Both the position numbers and the translations under genes were made by a program. A stretch of DNA of 64,000 nt. It comes from CALBPI01 sp038533155 (GTDB taxonomy: Bacteria > Pseudomonadota > Gammaproteobacteria > Steroidobacterales > Woeseiaceae). This document shows, piece after piece, positions 8,660-16,869 of this stretch; the stretch's first letter is position 1, and each line of letters begins with the position of its first letter. The notes beneath the pieces are model-generated. The model did not search any database, was not told the DNA's origin, and saw only the letters and a program-made list of their open reading frames with translations. Location: contig JBCAZH010000001.1 of assembly GCA_038533155.1 (NCBI GenBank), forward strand, positions 62,001 to 126,000. Direction: 5' to 3'.

Positions 8660-9709
8660 TCAGCTCCAGCCGATTGCCGTTGCGCCTAGACCGTGAGTTT
8701 CCGGCCAGCCGAACAGGCGGTTCATCCATTGCACGGCTCCGCCTGCCGCGCCTTTAACCAGATTGTCGATGGCAACCGTGACGCAAAGGGCTTGGTCATC
8801 ACGAGCAATCGATATTCTTGCGAAGTTGCTGCCCACAACCTGTTTGAGCCTTGGCGAGTCTTCAACTACCGCAACAAATGGCGCTTGCGCGTAGAACTCA
8901 TGGAGCATCTCGTGCAACTTGGCATCGTCATGCTCTGAGGTCGACGCAGCCATGACGGTCATGTGAATACCTCGCGCGAACGGGCCGGCGTGGGGTACAA
9001 AATGAACCGTGGGTGTGTGGCTTGTTGCCGAAGCCACTTGCGCGACCACCTCAGGGGCATGGCGGTGCGCCAGAGGTTTGTAGGCAAACAGATTGGCATG
9101 TCTTTCCGGCATATGTGTCGTTGCGATCGGTGTCTTGCCAGCGCCGGTACTTCCGGTAACACCGTTGGCAAAGAACGATCGGTCGGTTAGCCCGAGACTT
9201 AGCAGCGGCACGATCGCAAGTTGTATCGCCGTCGCGAAACAGCCTGGTTGACTGGCATGGAGCTCGTCGCCGTGCGTGACAAACTCGGGGACACCGCGAG
9301 CGAATTGCCCGAGCAGCTCGGGTGCCGGGTGCGGTTGGCCATAGACGGCCTCAAACGCATCGGCGGCTGCGTACCGAAAGTCCGCGGATGCATCCACGAT
9401 GTGCAAATCGCTCCCTTGGTAGGCGCCGATCACTCGGGAAATTTGTGCGGCAGCTTGAGCGTGAGGGAGCGCGCTGAACACTGCCAGAGGCCCGTTTGGC
9501 AGTGACCCGAGCAGCGTGTCGAAGTCGATGAAACGCTCCGCCGGGTAGACCGAACCCAAGTGTTTGAACAGCGCCGAGATCGAAGTGTCCGGCGCTTGCC
9601 GTGCGACCGCGGCCACCAATCTCAGTTCGGGATGTCCGGCAACCAGTCGTAGCAGCTCTCCGCCAACGTAGCCGGTCGCTCCGAGCACCACGCAGTCTGT
9701 TGGATTCAT
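8660..9709 (-). CDS. argC: N-acyl-gamma-glutamyl-phosphate reductase
   Basis: NADP-dependent reductase making N-acylglutamate semialdehyde, 349 residues. The start at 9709 gives MNPTDCVVLGATGYVGGELL, with the Rossmann GATGYVG motif at the expected place; longer upstream reading is rejected. The catalytic cysteine lies in SQPGCFATA, and HMPERHANL and FVPHAGPFARG are conserved further on. It overlaps the preceding NTPase gene by 4 bp (ATGA). Confidence 0.94.
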   Translation of the reverse strand: MNPTDCVVLGATGYVGGELLRLVAGHPELRLVAAVARQAPDTSISALFKHLGSVYPAERFIDFDTLLGSLPNGPLAVFSALPHAQAAAQISRVIGAYQGSDLHIVDASADFRYAAADAFEAVYGQPHPAPELLGQFARGVPEFVTHGDELHASQPGCFATAIQLAIVPLLSLGLTDRSFFANGVTGSTGAGKTPIATTHMPERHANLFAYKPLAHRHAPEVVAQVASATSHTPTVHFVPHAGPFARGIHMTVMAASTSEHDDAKLHEMLHEFYAQAPFVAVVEDSPRLKQVVGSNFARISIARDDQALCVTVAIDNLVKGAAGGAVQWMNRLFGWPETHGLGATAIGWS

Positions 9710-10776
9710 ACCTTCGACCCCGGCTGCCTGATCGCCGCAAAAACCGCATCGCCCAAAGCCAGTCCTTGGGTCAATGCGTTGTGTCCTGGCAGGCCGAGTT
9801 GTTGTTCGATCAGCGTGACACCCACCGCGTTGTCGGTCGACGGACCCGTGACGACCGTCGGCTCGATGGCGTATTCCTCGCGCAGGATTTTCGCCCCGCC
9901 CCATGCTGCCACCGGATCATTGGCGCACAGCACTACGGACGTCAGAGCATCGCGAATAGACGCATCAGCAAGGATAGCGTCCACACCGTAAGTGCCGAGC
10001 AAGCCATCGCCGAGTTCCATTACGATCACGTCCGGCTGTTCGGCGGCCAACTCGGTCAACAAACACCGTGTCAACGCGGGCCCGTTGTGGCGGGTTGTGG
10101 TCATGACGCCAAAATCCGAAAACAGCATCGAGGCGCTGGCACCGGCATCTTCCATTGCGAGCACATCACGGCGCAAAGACACGCCCGTCGCTTTGCAGGC
10201 GGCAACGTTTAGTCCATGCGCGCGGAGTCGACTAACGATGGCGCAGGCTGCGGCGGTTTTGCCCGAGTCCATGCAGGTGCCCGCAAGGGCAACCACCGGC
10301 ACGCCTGCGACGTCGATATCTGGCGTATCTGGCAGCGCCGACTGACCGGCTCTGGCCGCGATACCAATGCGTTCACCGAGGTACGGAAAATCCAACACCA
10401 TGCCCAGCACTTCGCAGTCGAACGGGTCACCGAGCTCCGGGTTCGCAGAGTCGCAGTGGCCCATCACCCCGCCGATGTTGAGCATTTGCAGTGTGTCGCC
10501 ACGTTCGAGCTGTTGCGGTAGTGAGCCGGAATAGCCGAACAGCGCCTTGCGATGTCCAAGGGCACCGACAATCACGTCTCCTTGCTTGACCACTGCCATG
10601 CGGCCACTCGTCAATTCGAGCGTGTTGTAACGCGACTTGTTGTTGAGTATTCGAACCGCGATGAGCACGCCTTCTTCGCAGACGATTTCATCGGCCAGCC
10701 GAAGTTCGCGTCCGAGGTTCAAAGACGCAGCGAGCGAGGCGACTTTGTCGACCTCGATGGTACGGCTGGCGTGCAT
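9706..10776 (-). CDS. Uncharacterised P-loop NTPase within the arginine operon
   Basis: A 356-residue protein that I do not recognise. Residues 1-150 appear beta-rich, with glycine-containing segments such as VIVGALGHRKALFGYSG and LNIGGVMGHCDS. Residues 158-350 form a P-loop domain with a clear Walker A, GTCMDSGKT (166-174), and a hydrophobic strand ending VIVMELGDG (about 250-258) that may serve as Walker B. The P-loop half has a faint resemblance to DUF1611-type proteins, some of which have been reported as D-glutamate N-acetyltransferases; this is weak. It is locked into the operon (1 bp overlap with argG, 4 bp with argC), in the place where Bacteroidetes operons, as I recall, carry a GNAT gene. 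A role in acylglutamate supply is a hypothesis only. Confidence 0.75.
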   Translation of the reverse strand: MHASRTIEVDKVASLAASLNLGRELRLADEIVCEEGVLIAVRILNNKSRYNTLELTSGRMAVVKQGDVIVGALGHRKALFGYSGSLPQQLERGDTLQMLNIGGVMGHCDSANPELGDPFDCEVLGMVLDFPYLGERIGIAARAGQSALPDTPDIDVAGVPVVALAGTCMDSGKTAAACAIVSRLRAHGLNVAACKATGVSLRRDVLAMEDAGASASMLFSDFGVMTTTRHNGPALTRCLLTELAAEQPDVIVMELGDGLLGTYGVDAILADASIRDALTSVVLCANDPVAAWGGAKILREEYAIEPTVVTGPSTDNAVGVTLIEQQLGLPGHNALTQGLALGDAVFAAIRQPGSKV

Positions 10777-11984
10777 CAGGTTTCCTGCTCGGCTCGGGCC
10801 TGCAGGATGCCGGGCAAAGCGCGAACCCGGGAAAAGCCGAGCGCATCTCGCGGTGTCCACTCCCCAGCGGCTTCGCCGTACACCCCTTTGCTGGCGGCCA
10901 ACAGCGAACGGGGTGCGTCGATTCCTTCGACGAAAGCATGGCCCGCCTGCAACGCGATCCGCACCGTGCCGGTGACGAACGATTGCGTGCTTAAAAATAA
11001 CGCTTCGATATCGCGACAGGCCGGATCGAGTTGTCCGGCCTCATGGACGAGGTCCCCGTAGACTGCGGCGACTTGGTCTTTGACGCGCTGCTGTGCCGCA
11101 CTCAGCGTCAACTTCTCGAGCTCGCGGTGTGCGGTGATCAAGAGCTCAGCCGCCGGTGCCTCAAACGCGACGCGTCCTTTCGTGCCGAGAATCGTGTCAC
11201 CAACATGGATGCCGCGGCCAATCGCATGTCGTGCGCCGATTTGCTCGAGGGTCTCGATGAGGCTGACTGGGTCGCCCGTCTGGCCGTTCACGCCGACCGG
11301 CACACCACCGACAAACTCAATGGTGAGTGGTTCTGGAGGGTTGGGGTTGCGCAAAACGCCTGGTGACAACACCCAAGCGTCCTCAGGAATACTGCCTGCG
11401 CTCGTGAGCGTCTCCTGGCCGCCGATCGTGACACCCCAAAGTCCGCGGTTAATTGAGTACGCGCCGCCGCTGGTCGGCAATGGCAAGTTGCGATCCTTTA
11501 AGAACTTGATCTGGTCGTCACGCGCCCAGGAGTTGTCGCGTACCGGCGCAATGACCTCTACATCGGGCGCCAGAGCGGCTAGCGCGACCTCAAACCTAAC
11601 TTGGTCGTTGCCGGCGGCGGTGCAGCCATGTGCAATTGCACTGGCGGATGTCTCCACCGCAAGTTTGGCGAGTGTTGCCGCTTGCACGCCGCGCTCTGCG
11701 CCAACGCACAACGGGTATGCTTGGCCACGTTTTACATTGCCCGCGATTAAATATCGCAGCACGTTATTAAAGAAGTCAGTGCGTGCATCGATCTGATGGT
11801 GATTGGCTGCGCCGAGCGCTAGTGCACGAGACTTCAGCGCCTCTGCCGTGTCGGCATCGATGCCGCCGGTATCGACCGTCACGGTGACGACCGGCCGGTC
11901 GTACTCAGCTTTCAGCCAAGGAATGCAGAAAGACGTATCGAGCCCGCCCGAGTACGCCAGCAGGATGGGGGATGAATTGGTCAT
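10776..11984 (-). CDS. argG: Argininosuccinate synthase
   Basis: ATP-dependent condensation of citrulline and aspartate, 402 residues. The N-terminal ATP pyrophosphatase motif LAYSGGLDTS is at residues 8-17, followed by VTVTVDTGG, IAHGCTAAGNDQVRFE and the APVRDN segment. The start at 11984 (MTNSSPILLAYSGG) fits the family. It overlaps argR by 4 bp and the downstream NTPase by 1 bp (TGATG). If the pathway is succinylated, its substrate citrulline must first be released by a desuccinylase not encoded here. Confidence 0.94.
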   Translation of the reverse strand: MTNSSPILLAYSGGLDTSFCIPWLKAEYDRPVVTVTVDTGGIDADTAEALKSRALALGAANHHQIDARTDFFNNVLRYLIAGNVKRGQAYPLCVGAERGVQAATLAKLAVETSASAIAHGCTAAGNDQVRFEVALAALAPDVEVIAPVRDNSWARDDQIKFLKDRNLPLPTSGGAYSINRGLWGVTIGGQETLTSAGSIPEDAWVLSPGVLRNPNPPEPLTIEFVGGVPVGVNGQTGDPVSLIETLEQIGARHAIGRGIHVGDTILGTKGRVAFEAPAAELLITAHRELEKLTLSAAQQRVKDQVAAVYGDLVHEAGQLDPACRDIEALFLSTQSFVTGTVRIALQAGHAFVEGIDAPRSLLAASKGVYGEAAGEWTPRDALGFSRVRALPGILQARAEQET

Positions 11985-12439
11985 GAGGCAGTACCTTTGA
12001 TGCTGGCAGTCAAACGTCGTTGTAGTTTGCGGTTCGCGGTTGCGCTCGGGGTGGCGACGAAGATCGTGTCATCGCCGGATAGCGTGCCGACGATCTCGGA
12101 CCAGCCGCTACGATCGAGTTCAACGGCGACTCGTTGCGCGGCACCGACGGCCGTTTGCACGACCAGCAAATTCGGTCCCGCTGCTGCGGTGCTGCGCACA
12201 AACTCCAGTGCGCCCAACGACGCGTTATCGCCATTATCTGCACCCGCCAACTGGTAGCCCTCTGGGTCTTTGACGACCCGAAGATCTTTCAAATCGCGGC
12301 TGATGCTCGACTGAGTCGCGCTATGGCCTAACGATTTGAGGCGTTGAATCAATGCGGCTTGAGTTCGGATGGACTCACTAGCCAGCAGGCTGCGGATGGC
12401 GGCGCGACGCGCCTCTTGTTGTCCGAGTTCAGAGGGCAT
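11981..12439 (-). CDS. argR: Arginine repressor
   Basis: A 152-residue ArgR/AhrC-family regulator. The N-terminal winged helix includes ESIRTQAALIQRLKSLGHSATQSSISRDLKDL; the C-terminal oligomerisation and arginine-binding half includes the GTLSGDDTIFV segment. The start at 12439 (MPSELGQQEARR) is preferred over an upstream ATG at 12502, which would add a hydrophobic stretch foreign to the family and run through the ARG-box-like sequence. As first gene of the operon it most likely autoregulates and controls all downstream arg genes in response to arginine. Confidence 0.93.
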   Translation of the reverse strand: MPSELGQQEARRAAIRSLLASESIRTQAALIQRLKSLGHSATQSSISRDLKDLRVVKDPEGYQLAGADNGDNASLGALEFVRSTAAAGPNLLVVQTAVGAAQRVAVELDRSGWSEIVGTLSGDDTIFVATPSATANRKLQRRLTASIKGTAS

Positions 12440-12482
12440 AGGAACTGCTTTGGATAAACATGCGCATAATAAGAACAATATA

Positions 12483-12496
12483 TGCATAACAATGCA
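12483..12496 (-). promoter_or_regulatory. ARG-box-like operator upstream of argR
   Basis: The sequence TGCATAACAATGCA is an inverted repeat of TGCAT/ATGCA with a 4-bp spacer. This is the same geometry as the E. coli ARG box (TGAAT-N4-ATTCA). It lies 44 bp upstream of the argR start, in the 98-bp divergent region shared with the esterase gene. A poorer copy (TGGATAAACATGCG) is visible at 12451-12464, but its spacing from the first is not the usual 21 bp. Confidence 0.5.
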
Positions 12497-12537
12497 ACCC
12501 ATTTTTCGCTATGCTGCCGTTTTTTCGCGGAGCTCCC

Positions 12538-13212
12538 ATGTCTGATTCCGTTGTGATCGATTCCGGGCCAAACCCTGATGCGATCGTTATCCTGTTGCAC
12601 GGACTCGGCGCCGATGGCCACGATTTCGCGCCGGTTGTACAAGAACTCTCACTGCCGACCGGAGTTCCGGTTCGGTTCCGCTTTCCGCATGCACCGTCGC
12701 GTCCGGTCACGATCAACGGTGGCATCAGCATGCCGGCGTGGTTCGACATACTCGGTCTGGATCGCAATGCGGCGCCCGATGAGGCGGGAATTCGCGCTGC
12801 GATGGGGCAATTGGATGCTTGGGTTGAGGAAGCGGTGGCGGCCGGTTTTCAGCGCGAGCGCATCGTAGTCGCCGGTTTCTCGCAAGGTGGCGCTGTCGCT
12901 CTGTCGTATGCGTTGCGGACCAAAGGCCGATTGGCCGGAGTGATGGCGCTGTCGACGTATCTGCCGATGCAGCAATCGGTCATTCAGGAGCAGGCCAACC
13001 GGCAAACGGAGTTACCCATCTTCATGGCACACGGCGTGCACGACCCAGTGTTGCCGATCGCATTGGCAACCGAAGCGCGCGACTTCATTCGGGGGCAAGG
13101 TTACGAGATTGAATGGCACGAATACCCGATGCCGCACTCTGTTTGTGCAGAAGAGATCGTCGCGATGCGTGCGTGGTTAGTCCAACGACTGGCGCCGGCA
13201 GCAACAGACTAA
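12538..13212 (+). CDS. Alpha/beta-hydrolase carboxylesterase (acyl-protein thioesterase/YpfH type)
   Basis: A 224-residue serine hydrolase. It has the oxyanion region ILLHGLGADGHDF near the N-terminus, the nucleophile elbow AGFSQGGA, a catalytic aspartate in HGVHDPVLP and a catalytic histidine in YPMPHSVC. The family hydrolyses short acyl esters and thioesters and is cytoplasmic. The ATG at 12538 is preferred over an ATG at 12511 because it yields the family-like N-terminus. It is divergent from argR and convergent with the NRDE gene, overlapping it by 4 bp. Confidence 0.9.
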   Translation: MSDSVVIDSGPNPDAIVILLHGLGADGHDFAPVVQELSLPTGVPVRFRFPHAPSRPVTINGGISMPAWFDILGLDRNAAPDEAGIRAAMGQLDAWVEEAVAAGFQRERIVVAGFSQGGAVALSYALRTKGRLAGVMALSTYLPMQQSVIQEQANRQTELPIFMAHGVHDPVLPIALATEARDFIRGQGYEIEWHEYPMPHSVCAEEIVAMRAWLVQRLAPAATD

Positions 13213-13979
13213 CGCGGAAGATTCAGCGACAACTCGAGTCGGCGATCGGGCTCACCACCGGGCTGGTAGTGTTGTTCGGTGATCGTCGTGGCGCCGGTGT
13301 GGCGAACGCTAACTAACGTTGAACAGCGGGTGCCGTATTGTTCGCCCAGGATGAACGGCGCGGACAACAGCCGTCGGCGCTCGAGCGAGCCCGGCTCTTC
13401 CGGCAACACCTCGTCCTGAGCCTGGGTGCGATCTCGAAGAAACGCGAAATAGTGTTCAGGATCAGTGGATCCGAGTCGTATTGCCGATTGGGTGTAGGCA
13501 CGCGCTGCGGTGACCTTCGGCCAGGGCGTGTCCAACAGCGCGTTGCTCAGCGCGTAGGTTCCGGGCGGTAAAGGCCCTGCTTCATGTTGCGGGTCCCGGT
13601 TGGTTGCGTAGAACAACTGTTGCCGGTCTCCGTATAGAAGATTGAAGCCAGCGTAGTCGTTCGCTTGTGCTGTGATCTCGTCGGCGAACTCTGGCTGCGA
13701 AAGCTCACCGGTCAACCAGCGAGGTATCAAGTCGCCCCGGCTGCGCGTAACGTGCTCTGGGGGTGCTTCTCGAAAGTTGGTCACCACGCCAAATCGTCCG
13801 TTGGTGTGGACGGCCAGCCAGGCGCCGCCCGCCTGACTATCTCTTCCGCCGACAATGCCGCTGGGTGTCTGCCAAGCATGCAGGTCCAAGCTAGGCCGAG
13901 CGAACGCTTCATCCCGGTTGGCAGCAAGCAGCAAGTCCACGTCGGGGTGCTCTCGCCAGGCCAGCATGATGAGACACAT
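13209..13979 (-). CDS. NRDE (TANGO2-like) family protein
   Basis: A 256-residue protein beginning MCLIMLAW and carrying the eponymous AANRDEAFARP motif at about residues 19-29, then GGRDSQAGGAWLAV and GVVTNFRE. The conserved Cys2 suggests an N-terminal-nucleophile-like fold. The animal homologue TANGO2 is linked to heme or lipid handling, but bacterial function is not settled. Nothing in the neighbourhood narrows it down. Confidence 0.88.
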   Translation of the reverse strand: MCLIMLAWREHPDVDLLLAANRDEAFARPSLDLHAWQTPSGIVGGRDSQAGGAWLAVHTNGRFGVVTNFREAPPEHVTRSRGDLIPRWLTGELSQPEFADEITAQANDYAGFNLLYGDRQQLFYATNRDPQHEAGPLPPGTYALSNALLDTPWPKVTAARAYTQSAIRLGSTDPEHYFAFLRDRTQAQDEVLPEEPGSLERRRLLSAPFILGEQYGTRCSTLVSVRHTGATTITEQHYQPGGEPDRRLELSLNLPR

Positions 13980-13993
13980 GAATAACAGTGAGG

Positions 13994-14030
13994 AAAATGC
14001 TGCAGGATCGGCGCCCCCGACCCTGCAGCA
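13994..14030 (-). terminator. Intrinsic terminator of mscL
   Basis: TGCTGCAGGATCGG (13998-14011) pairs with CCGACCCTGCAGCA (14017-14030) with one mismatch and a 5-base loop. On the minus strand it ends in UUUU (13994-13997). It starts 7 bp after the mscL stop codon. Confidence 0.85.
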
Positions 14031-14036
14031 AATCGC

Positions 14037-14456
14037 TTACGACTGTTGTTTGAGCAAGTCGCGAATCTCCGTCAGCAGCTTCTCTTCTGCAGACGGCTCT
14101 GGCGGCGCAGGTGGCGCTTCCTCTTCTTCTTTTTTCAGGCGATTCATCACTTTGATCGCCATGAAAATCGCGAAAGCGACGATAATGAAGTCCAGGATTG
14201 TATTGATGAACTGGCCGTAGGCGATCACTGGAGCGCCCGCTTCTGTTGCCTCACCCAGCGTTGCGTATTCCGCGTCCCCAAGGTTTACGAATAGCTGGCT
14301 GAAATCAACATTGCCCATCAATAAGCCGATCGGCGGCATGATCACGTCCTTAACGAACGAGCTAACGATCTTGCCGAATGCACCCCCAATAATGATACCC
14401 ACCGCCATATCGACGACGTTGCCGCGCATGGCGAACTTTTTAAACTCTGACAACAT
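14037..14456 (-). CDS. mscL: Large-conductance mechanosensitive channel
   Basis: A 139-residue inner-membrane channel that opens under hypo-osmotic shock. The amphipathic N-terminus MLSEFKKFAMRGNVVD is followed by TM1 (MAVGIIIGGAFGKIVSSFV), a periplasmic loop, and TM2 (ILDFIIVAFAIFMAIKVM). The C-terminal KKEEEEAPPAPPEPS linker and a terminal helix are as expected. It is monocistronic, with its own terminator. Confidence 0.97.
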   Translation of the reverse strand: MLSEFKKFAMRGNVVDMAVGIIIGGAFGKIVSSFVKDVIMPPIGLLMGNVDFSQLFVNLGDAEYATLGEATEAGAPVIAYGQFINTILDFIIVAFAIFMAIKVMNRLKKEEEEAPPAPPEPSAEEKLLTEIRDLLKQQS

Positions 14457-14571
14457 GTGCCTTTTCTCCCTCTCATTGTTGTTGACCTAATCTCACGATT
14501 CGGTCGCAGCGGGAGTGTAGAGCACGGACGACCCTCGCGTCGAACACGAGTGAAACTGTTTGGCGAGACGC

Positions 14572-15156
14572 TTAGTTCGACACAAACTGTCGTGCGCCCG
14601 GCCGACGCCGACGTTCCGTGCGAATTTCGCAGGCTGGGCAAACGCGGAAATCCAGCGAATAGCGGTCGTGCAGATAATCTGCCTCGCACTTGCCGCAGTT
14701 TGCGAGCGCCAGCGTGTCGTCACGTTCGACGGCGTGCAATAGCGTCCAAGCCCATTCGAAACAAAACAACGGCGCTGGATGGATCGTGCGGTATGCCGCA
14801 TAGGCGGCGCAGAACACCCGGCCGCATTGTACGTCCGGCGTTTGCCAGCGTGGCGTCAAGCGGCCCGAGTCATCGCGATGCACCAGCTCATAGGCTAGAA
14901 ACAAGTGCATCAATGTGGACGCCTCGAGCTGATGTGCTGGGTTTTTCACGAAACGTGCAATTTGCTGCGGGGACTTGCCGCGACGTCGCCGAACCATGCT
15001 GCCGTTGCGACCCGTGAAGTAACGCTGGCAGAGCTTGCGGATTCGATCGTCTGACAGTCCCGTGCACGTACGAATGGTGCTCGTGCGTGCTTCAAACTCG
15101 ATCATCCATAGGGCGAGGTCGGTCTGTGCGCGTTCGCGGCTATAGCGCTCGTTCAT
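14572..15156 (-). CDS. FlhC-like transcriptional regulator
   Basis: A 194-residue protein with the length and layout of FlhC. It has an N-terminal helical region, a basic segment VRRRRGKSPQQ (55-65), and a C-terminal zinc site with Cys154, Cys157, Cys173 and Cys176 in the CX2C-X15-CX2C spacing (E. coli FlhC: CX2C-X16-CX2C). The segment EWAWTLLHAVERDDTLALANC also mirrors FlhC before its zinc site. The ATG at 15156 follows a GGAG-type ribosome site. FlhC normally forms a heterohexamer with FlhD to activate flagellar class II genes, but no flagellar genes are in this window. It is transcribed divergently from a FlhD-like gene, whereas enteric flhD and flhC are co-directional. Confidence 0.75.
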   Translation of the reverse strand: MNERYSRERAQTDLALWMIEFEARTSTIRTCTGLSDDRIRKLCQRYFTGRNGSMVRRRRGKSPQQIARFVKNPAHQLEASTLMHLFLAYELVHRDDSGRLTPRWQTPDVQCGRVFCAAYAAYRTIHPAPLFCFEWAWTLLHAVERDDTLALANCGKCEADYLHDRYSLDFRVCPACEIRTERRRRPGARQFVSN

Positions 15157-15290
15157 TTCTTCTACTCCAAATTCCCATAATTGAGAAAAAATACACATAT
15201 GAATCACTCGAGTGCTACTCTATCGTGAAAAGACATAAGAATAAATATGAATAAAAAAGAACATATACCGATTTTCGTTGGAGCGATTAC
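15157..15290. promoter_or_regulatory. AT-rich divergent promoter region of the FlhC-like/FlhD-like pair
   Basis: This 134-bp spacer is much more AT-rich than its surroundings, with A-tracts around 15237-15262. It must carry the start signals of both genes. I could not define a single convincing -35/-10 pair. The plus-strand gene has a GGAG ribosome site at about 15279-15282. Confidence 0.5.
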
Positions 15291-15881
15291 ATGCAGCATA
15301 CCCATTTCACCACCACGCTTATTTCTGAAATTCATGAGTTAAATCAGTCTTTTGTTGAACTTATGCTGCGCGCATACCGCGGTGGCGATTTCGCGTTAGA
15401 CCCCGTGCTGGCGAAAGCGCTTGATCAGCCGGACCGGGTATTGCCCCAATGTCCATTTCTGCTCTTCCGCCCTGTCGAGCGGGCCGATGACGACGTCTCG
15501 GTGGTTCTTCGCGCGAACGATGATTTCGCGCAAGGTTTGGTGGTCGCGACCTTAACGCTGCTGCGTCAGCTCGCGCGCGAGGATCTCCCGACGGTACGGC
15601 TATTGACGGGCGAGTCGGTGCGCTGGTGCCGAACGCTCGCTGCGTTGACGCCGAGTGAGCTTGTGCGACTCGCTCCGCGTCTGGATCTCAAACCTCGCTT
15701 GGTCGATGTTTCCGGGTTTTGGCAGGACCTGGTCCGCGCGCGGGGCGTCTCGCGACTTCAGCGTGCCAGTCTCGGCGCTACTGGTTTGCAATTGGTGCTG
15801 TCTCGCCCACGCCGATTCGTTCCGATTGATGCATTTCGGTCCCAGAGCGGCTTCCGACCTGAGGTCCACGACGAATCTTGA
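15291..15881 (+). CDS. FlhD-like protein with extra N-terminal region
   Basis: A 196-residue protein. Residues 85-150 align by eye with almost the whole FlhD core: a helix (LVVATLTLLRQLAREDLP), then LAALTPSELVRLAPRLDLKP, comparable to LAALTLPQMVKLAETNQLV of E. coli FlhD, then VSGFWQDL. The N-terminus (SEIHELNQSFVELMLRAYRG) independently resembles FlhD helix 1, so residues 1-84 may be a diverged duplicate. E. coli FlhD is about 116-119 residues, so this protein is well over half as long again. Its divergent partner is FlhC-like, which strengthens both assignments. Targets are unknown; a non-flagellar regulon is possible. Confidence 0.62.
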   Translation: MQHTHFTTTLISEIHELNQSFVELMLRAYRGGDFALDPVLAKALDQPDRVLPQCPFLLFRPVERADDDVSVVLRANDDFAQGLVVATLTLLRQLAREDLPTVRLLTGESVRWCRTLAALTPSELVRLAPRLDLKPRLVDVSGFWQDLVRARGVSRLQRASLGATGLQLVLSRPRRFVPIDAFRSQSGFRPEVHDES

Positions 15882-15936
15882 GCATTAGCCGCATCTCTCG
15901 ACTCACGACTCAAGGACATTTGGTTACAATGACGAG

Positions 15937-16869
15937 ATGCATGCGTTAGATATCCGCGGTCTCACGAAGACCTATCCCAATGGTGTCCAAGCACTACGTG
16001 GCGTTGATTTCCATGTTGCGGAGGGAGACTTTTTTGCGTTGCTCGGCCCCAATGGCGCCGGCAAGACGACAACGATTGGGATCATCACATCCCTGGTGAC
16101 CAAAAGCTCCGGAACCGTTGAGGTATTCGGCCACTCTTTGGACAACGACAAGTCGGCGGCGAAACGCATGCTGGGTGTCGTGCCACAGGAGATCAATCTC
16201 AATTTGTTCGACAAGGTCATCAACACCTTGTTGAATCAGGCCGGCTACTACGGCCTGTCGCGCAAGCTCGCGCATGAGCGTGCGGAGAAATACCTCACCC
16301 AACTGCAACTCTGGGATCGCAGAAACGATATCTCCCGCAATCTCTCCGGCGGTATGAAACGCCGCCTGATGGTCGCCCGAGCGCTGGTTCATGAACCTCG
16401 TCTGCTGATTCTTGATGAGCCGACCGCGGGCGTGGATATCGAAATTCGACGGTCGATGTGGGAGTTTTTGCAATCGATCAATCAGGCCGGGACTTCAATC
16501 ATCCTGACGACTCACTACCTCGAGGAAGCCGAGACGCTATGTCGCAACATCGCAATCATCGACTCGGGCCAAATCGTCGAGAACACATCGATGAGTCAGC
16601 TCTTGAAGAAGCTCCAGCGCGAGGTGTTCGTCCTAAGCCCGGCGAACGCGCTGTCAGAGGCACCGAAACTCCCGGGATTCGATACATCGCTGAGGTCGGA
16701 TGGTGATATCGAGATCGGTATGCAGCGCGGTCAAACACTCAATGAGATCTTTGCGGCTCTGCAGGCAGCCGGCATCACCGTGGGTTCGATGCGGAACAAG
16801 TCGAATCGCCTGGAGGAGCTGTTCCTCAATCTCGTCGATGAGAAGTCAAAAAGGAACGCGATCGCATGA
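15937..16869 (+). CDS. ABC-2 type exporter, ATP-binding subunit (YadG-like)
   Basis: A 310-residue ATPase. Walker A is GPNGAGKTT (37-45), the signature LSGGM is at 136-140 and Walker B is LLILDEPTAGVD, followed by an H-loop in TTHYLEEAE. A C-terminal extension of about 80 residues follows the nucleotide-binding domain. The permease gene follows with a 4-bp overlap (ATGA). E. coli YadG/YadH is the closest recalled architecture. The substrate is unknown. Confidence 0.92.
   Translation: MHALDIRGLTKTYPNGVQALRGVDFHVAEGDFFALLGPNGAGKTTTIGIITSLVTKSSGTVEVFGHSLDNDKSAAKRMLGVVPQEINLNLFDKVINTLLNQAGYYGLSRKLAHERAEKYLTQLQLWDRRNDISRNLSGGMKRRLMVARALVHEPRLLILDEPTAGVDIEIRRSMWEFLQSINQAGTSIILTTHYLEEAETLCRNIAIIDSGQIVENTSMSQLLKKLQREVFVLSPANALSEAPKLPGFDTSLRSDGDIEIGMQRGQTLNEIFAALQAAGITVGSMRNKSNRLEELFLNLVDEKSKRNAIA

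Noticed and set aside
9706..10776. Firm assignment of the arg-operon NTPase to DUF1611
   Set aside because: Only the P-loop half looks similar; the N-terminal half is unlike the Rossmann-type N-terminus I would expect, so it is left unassigned.
14572..15881. Transposition- or phage-derived origin of the AT-rich FlhC/FlhD-like region
   Set aside because: Only the promoter spacer is AT-rich; the two genes have base composition like their neighbours and no mobile element flanks them.
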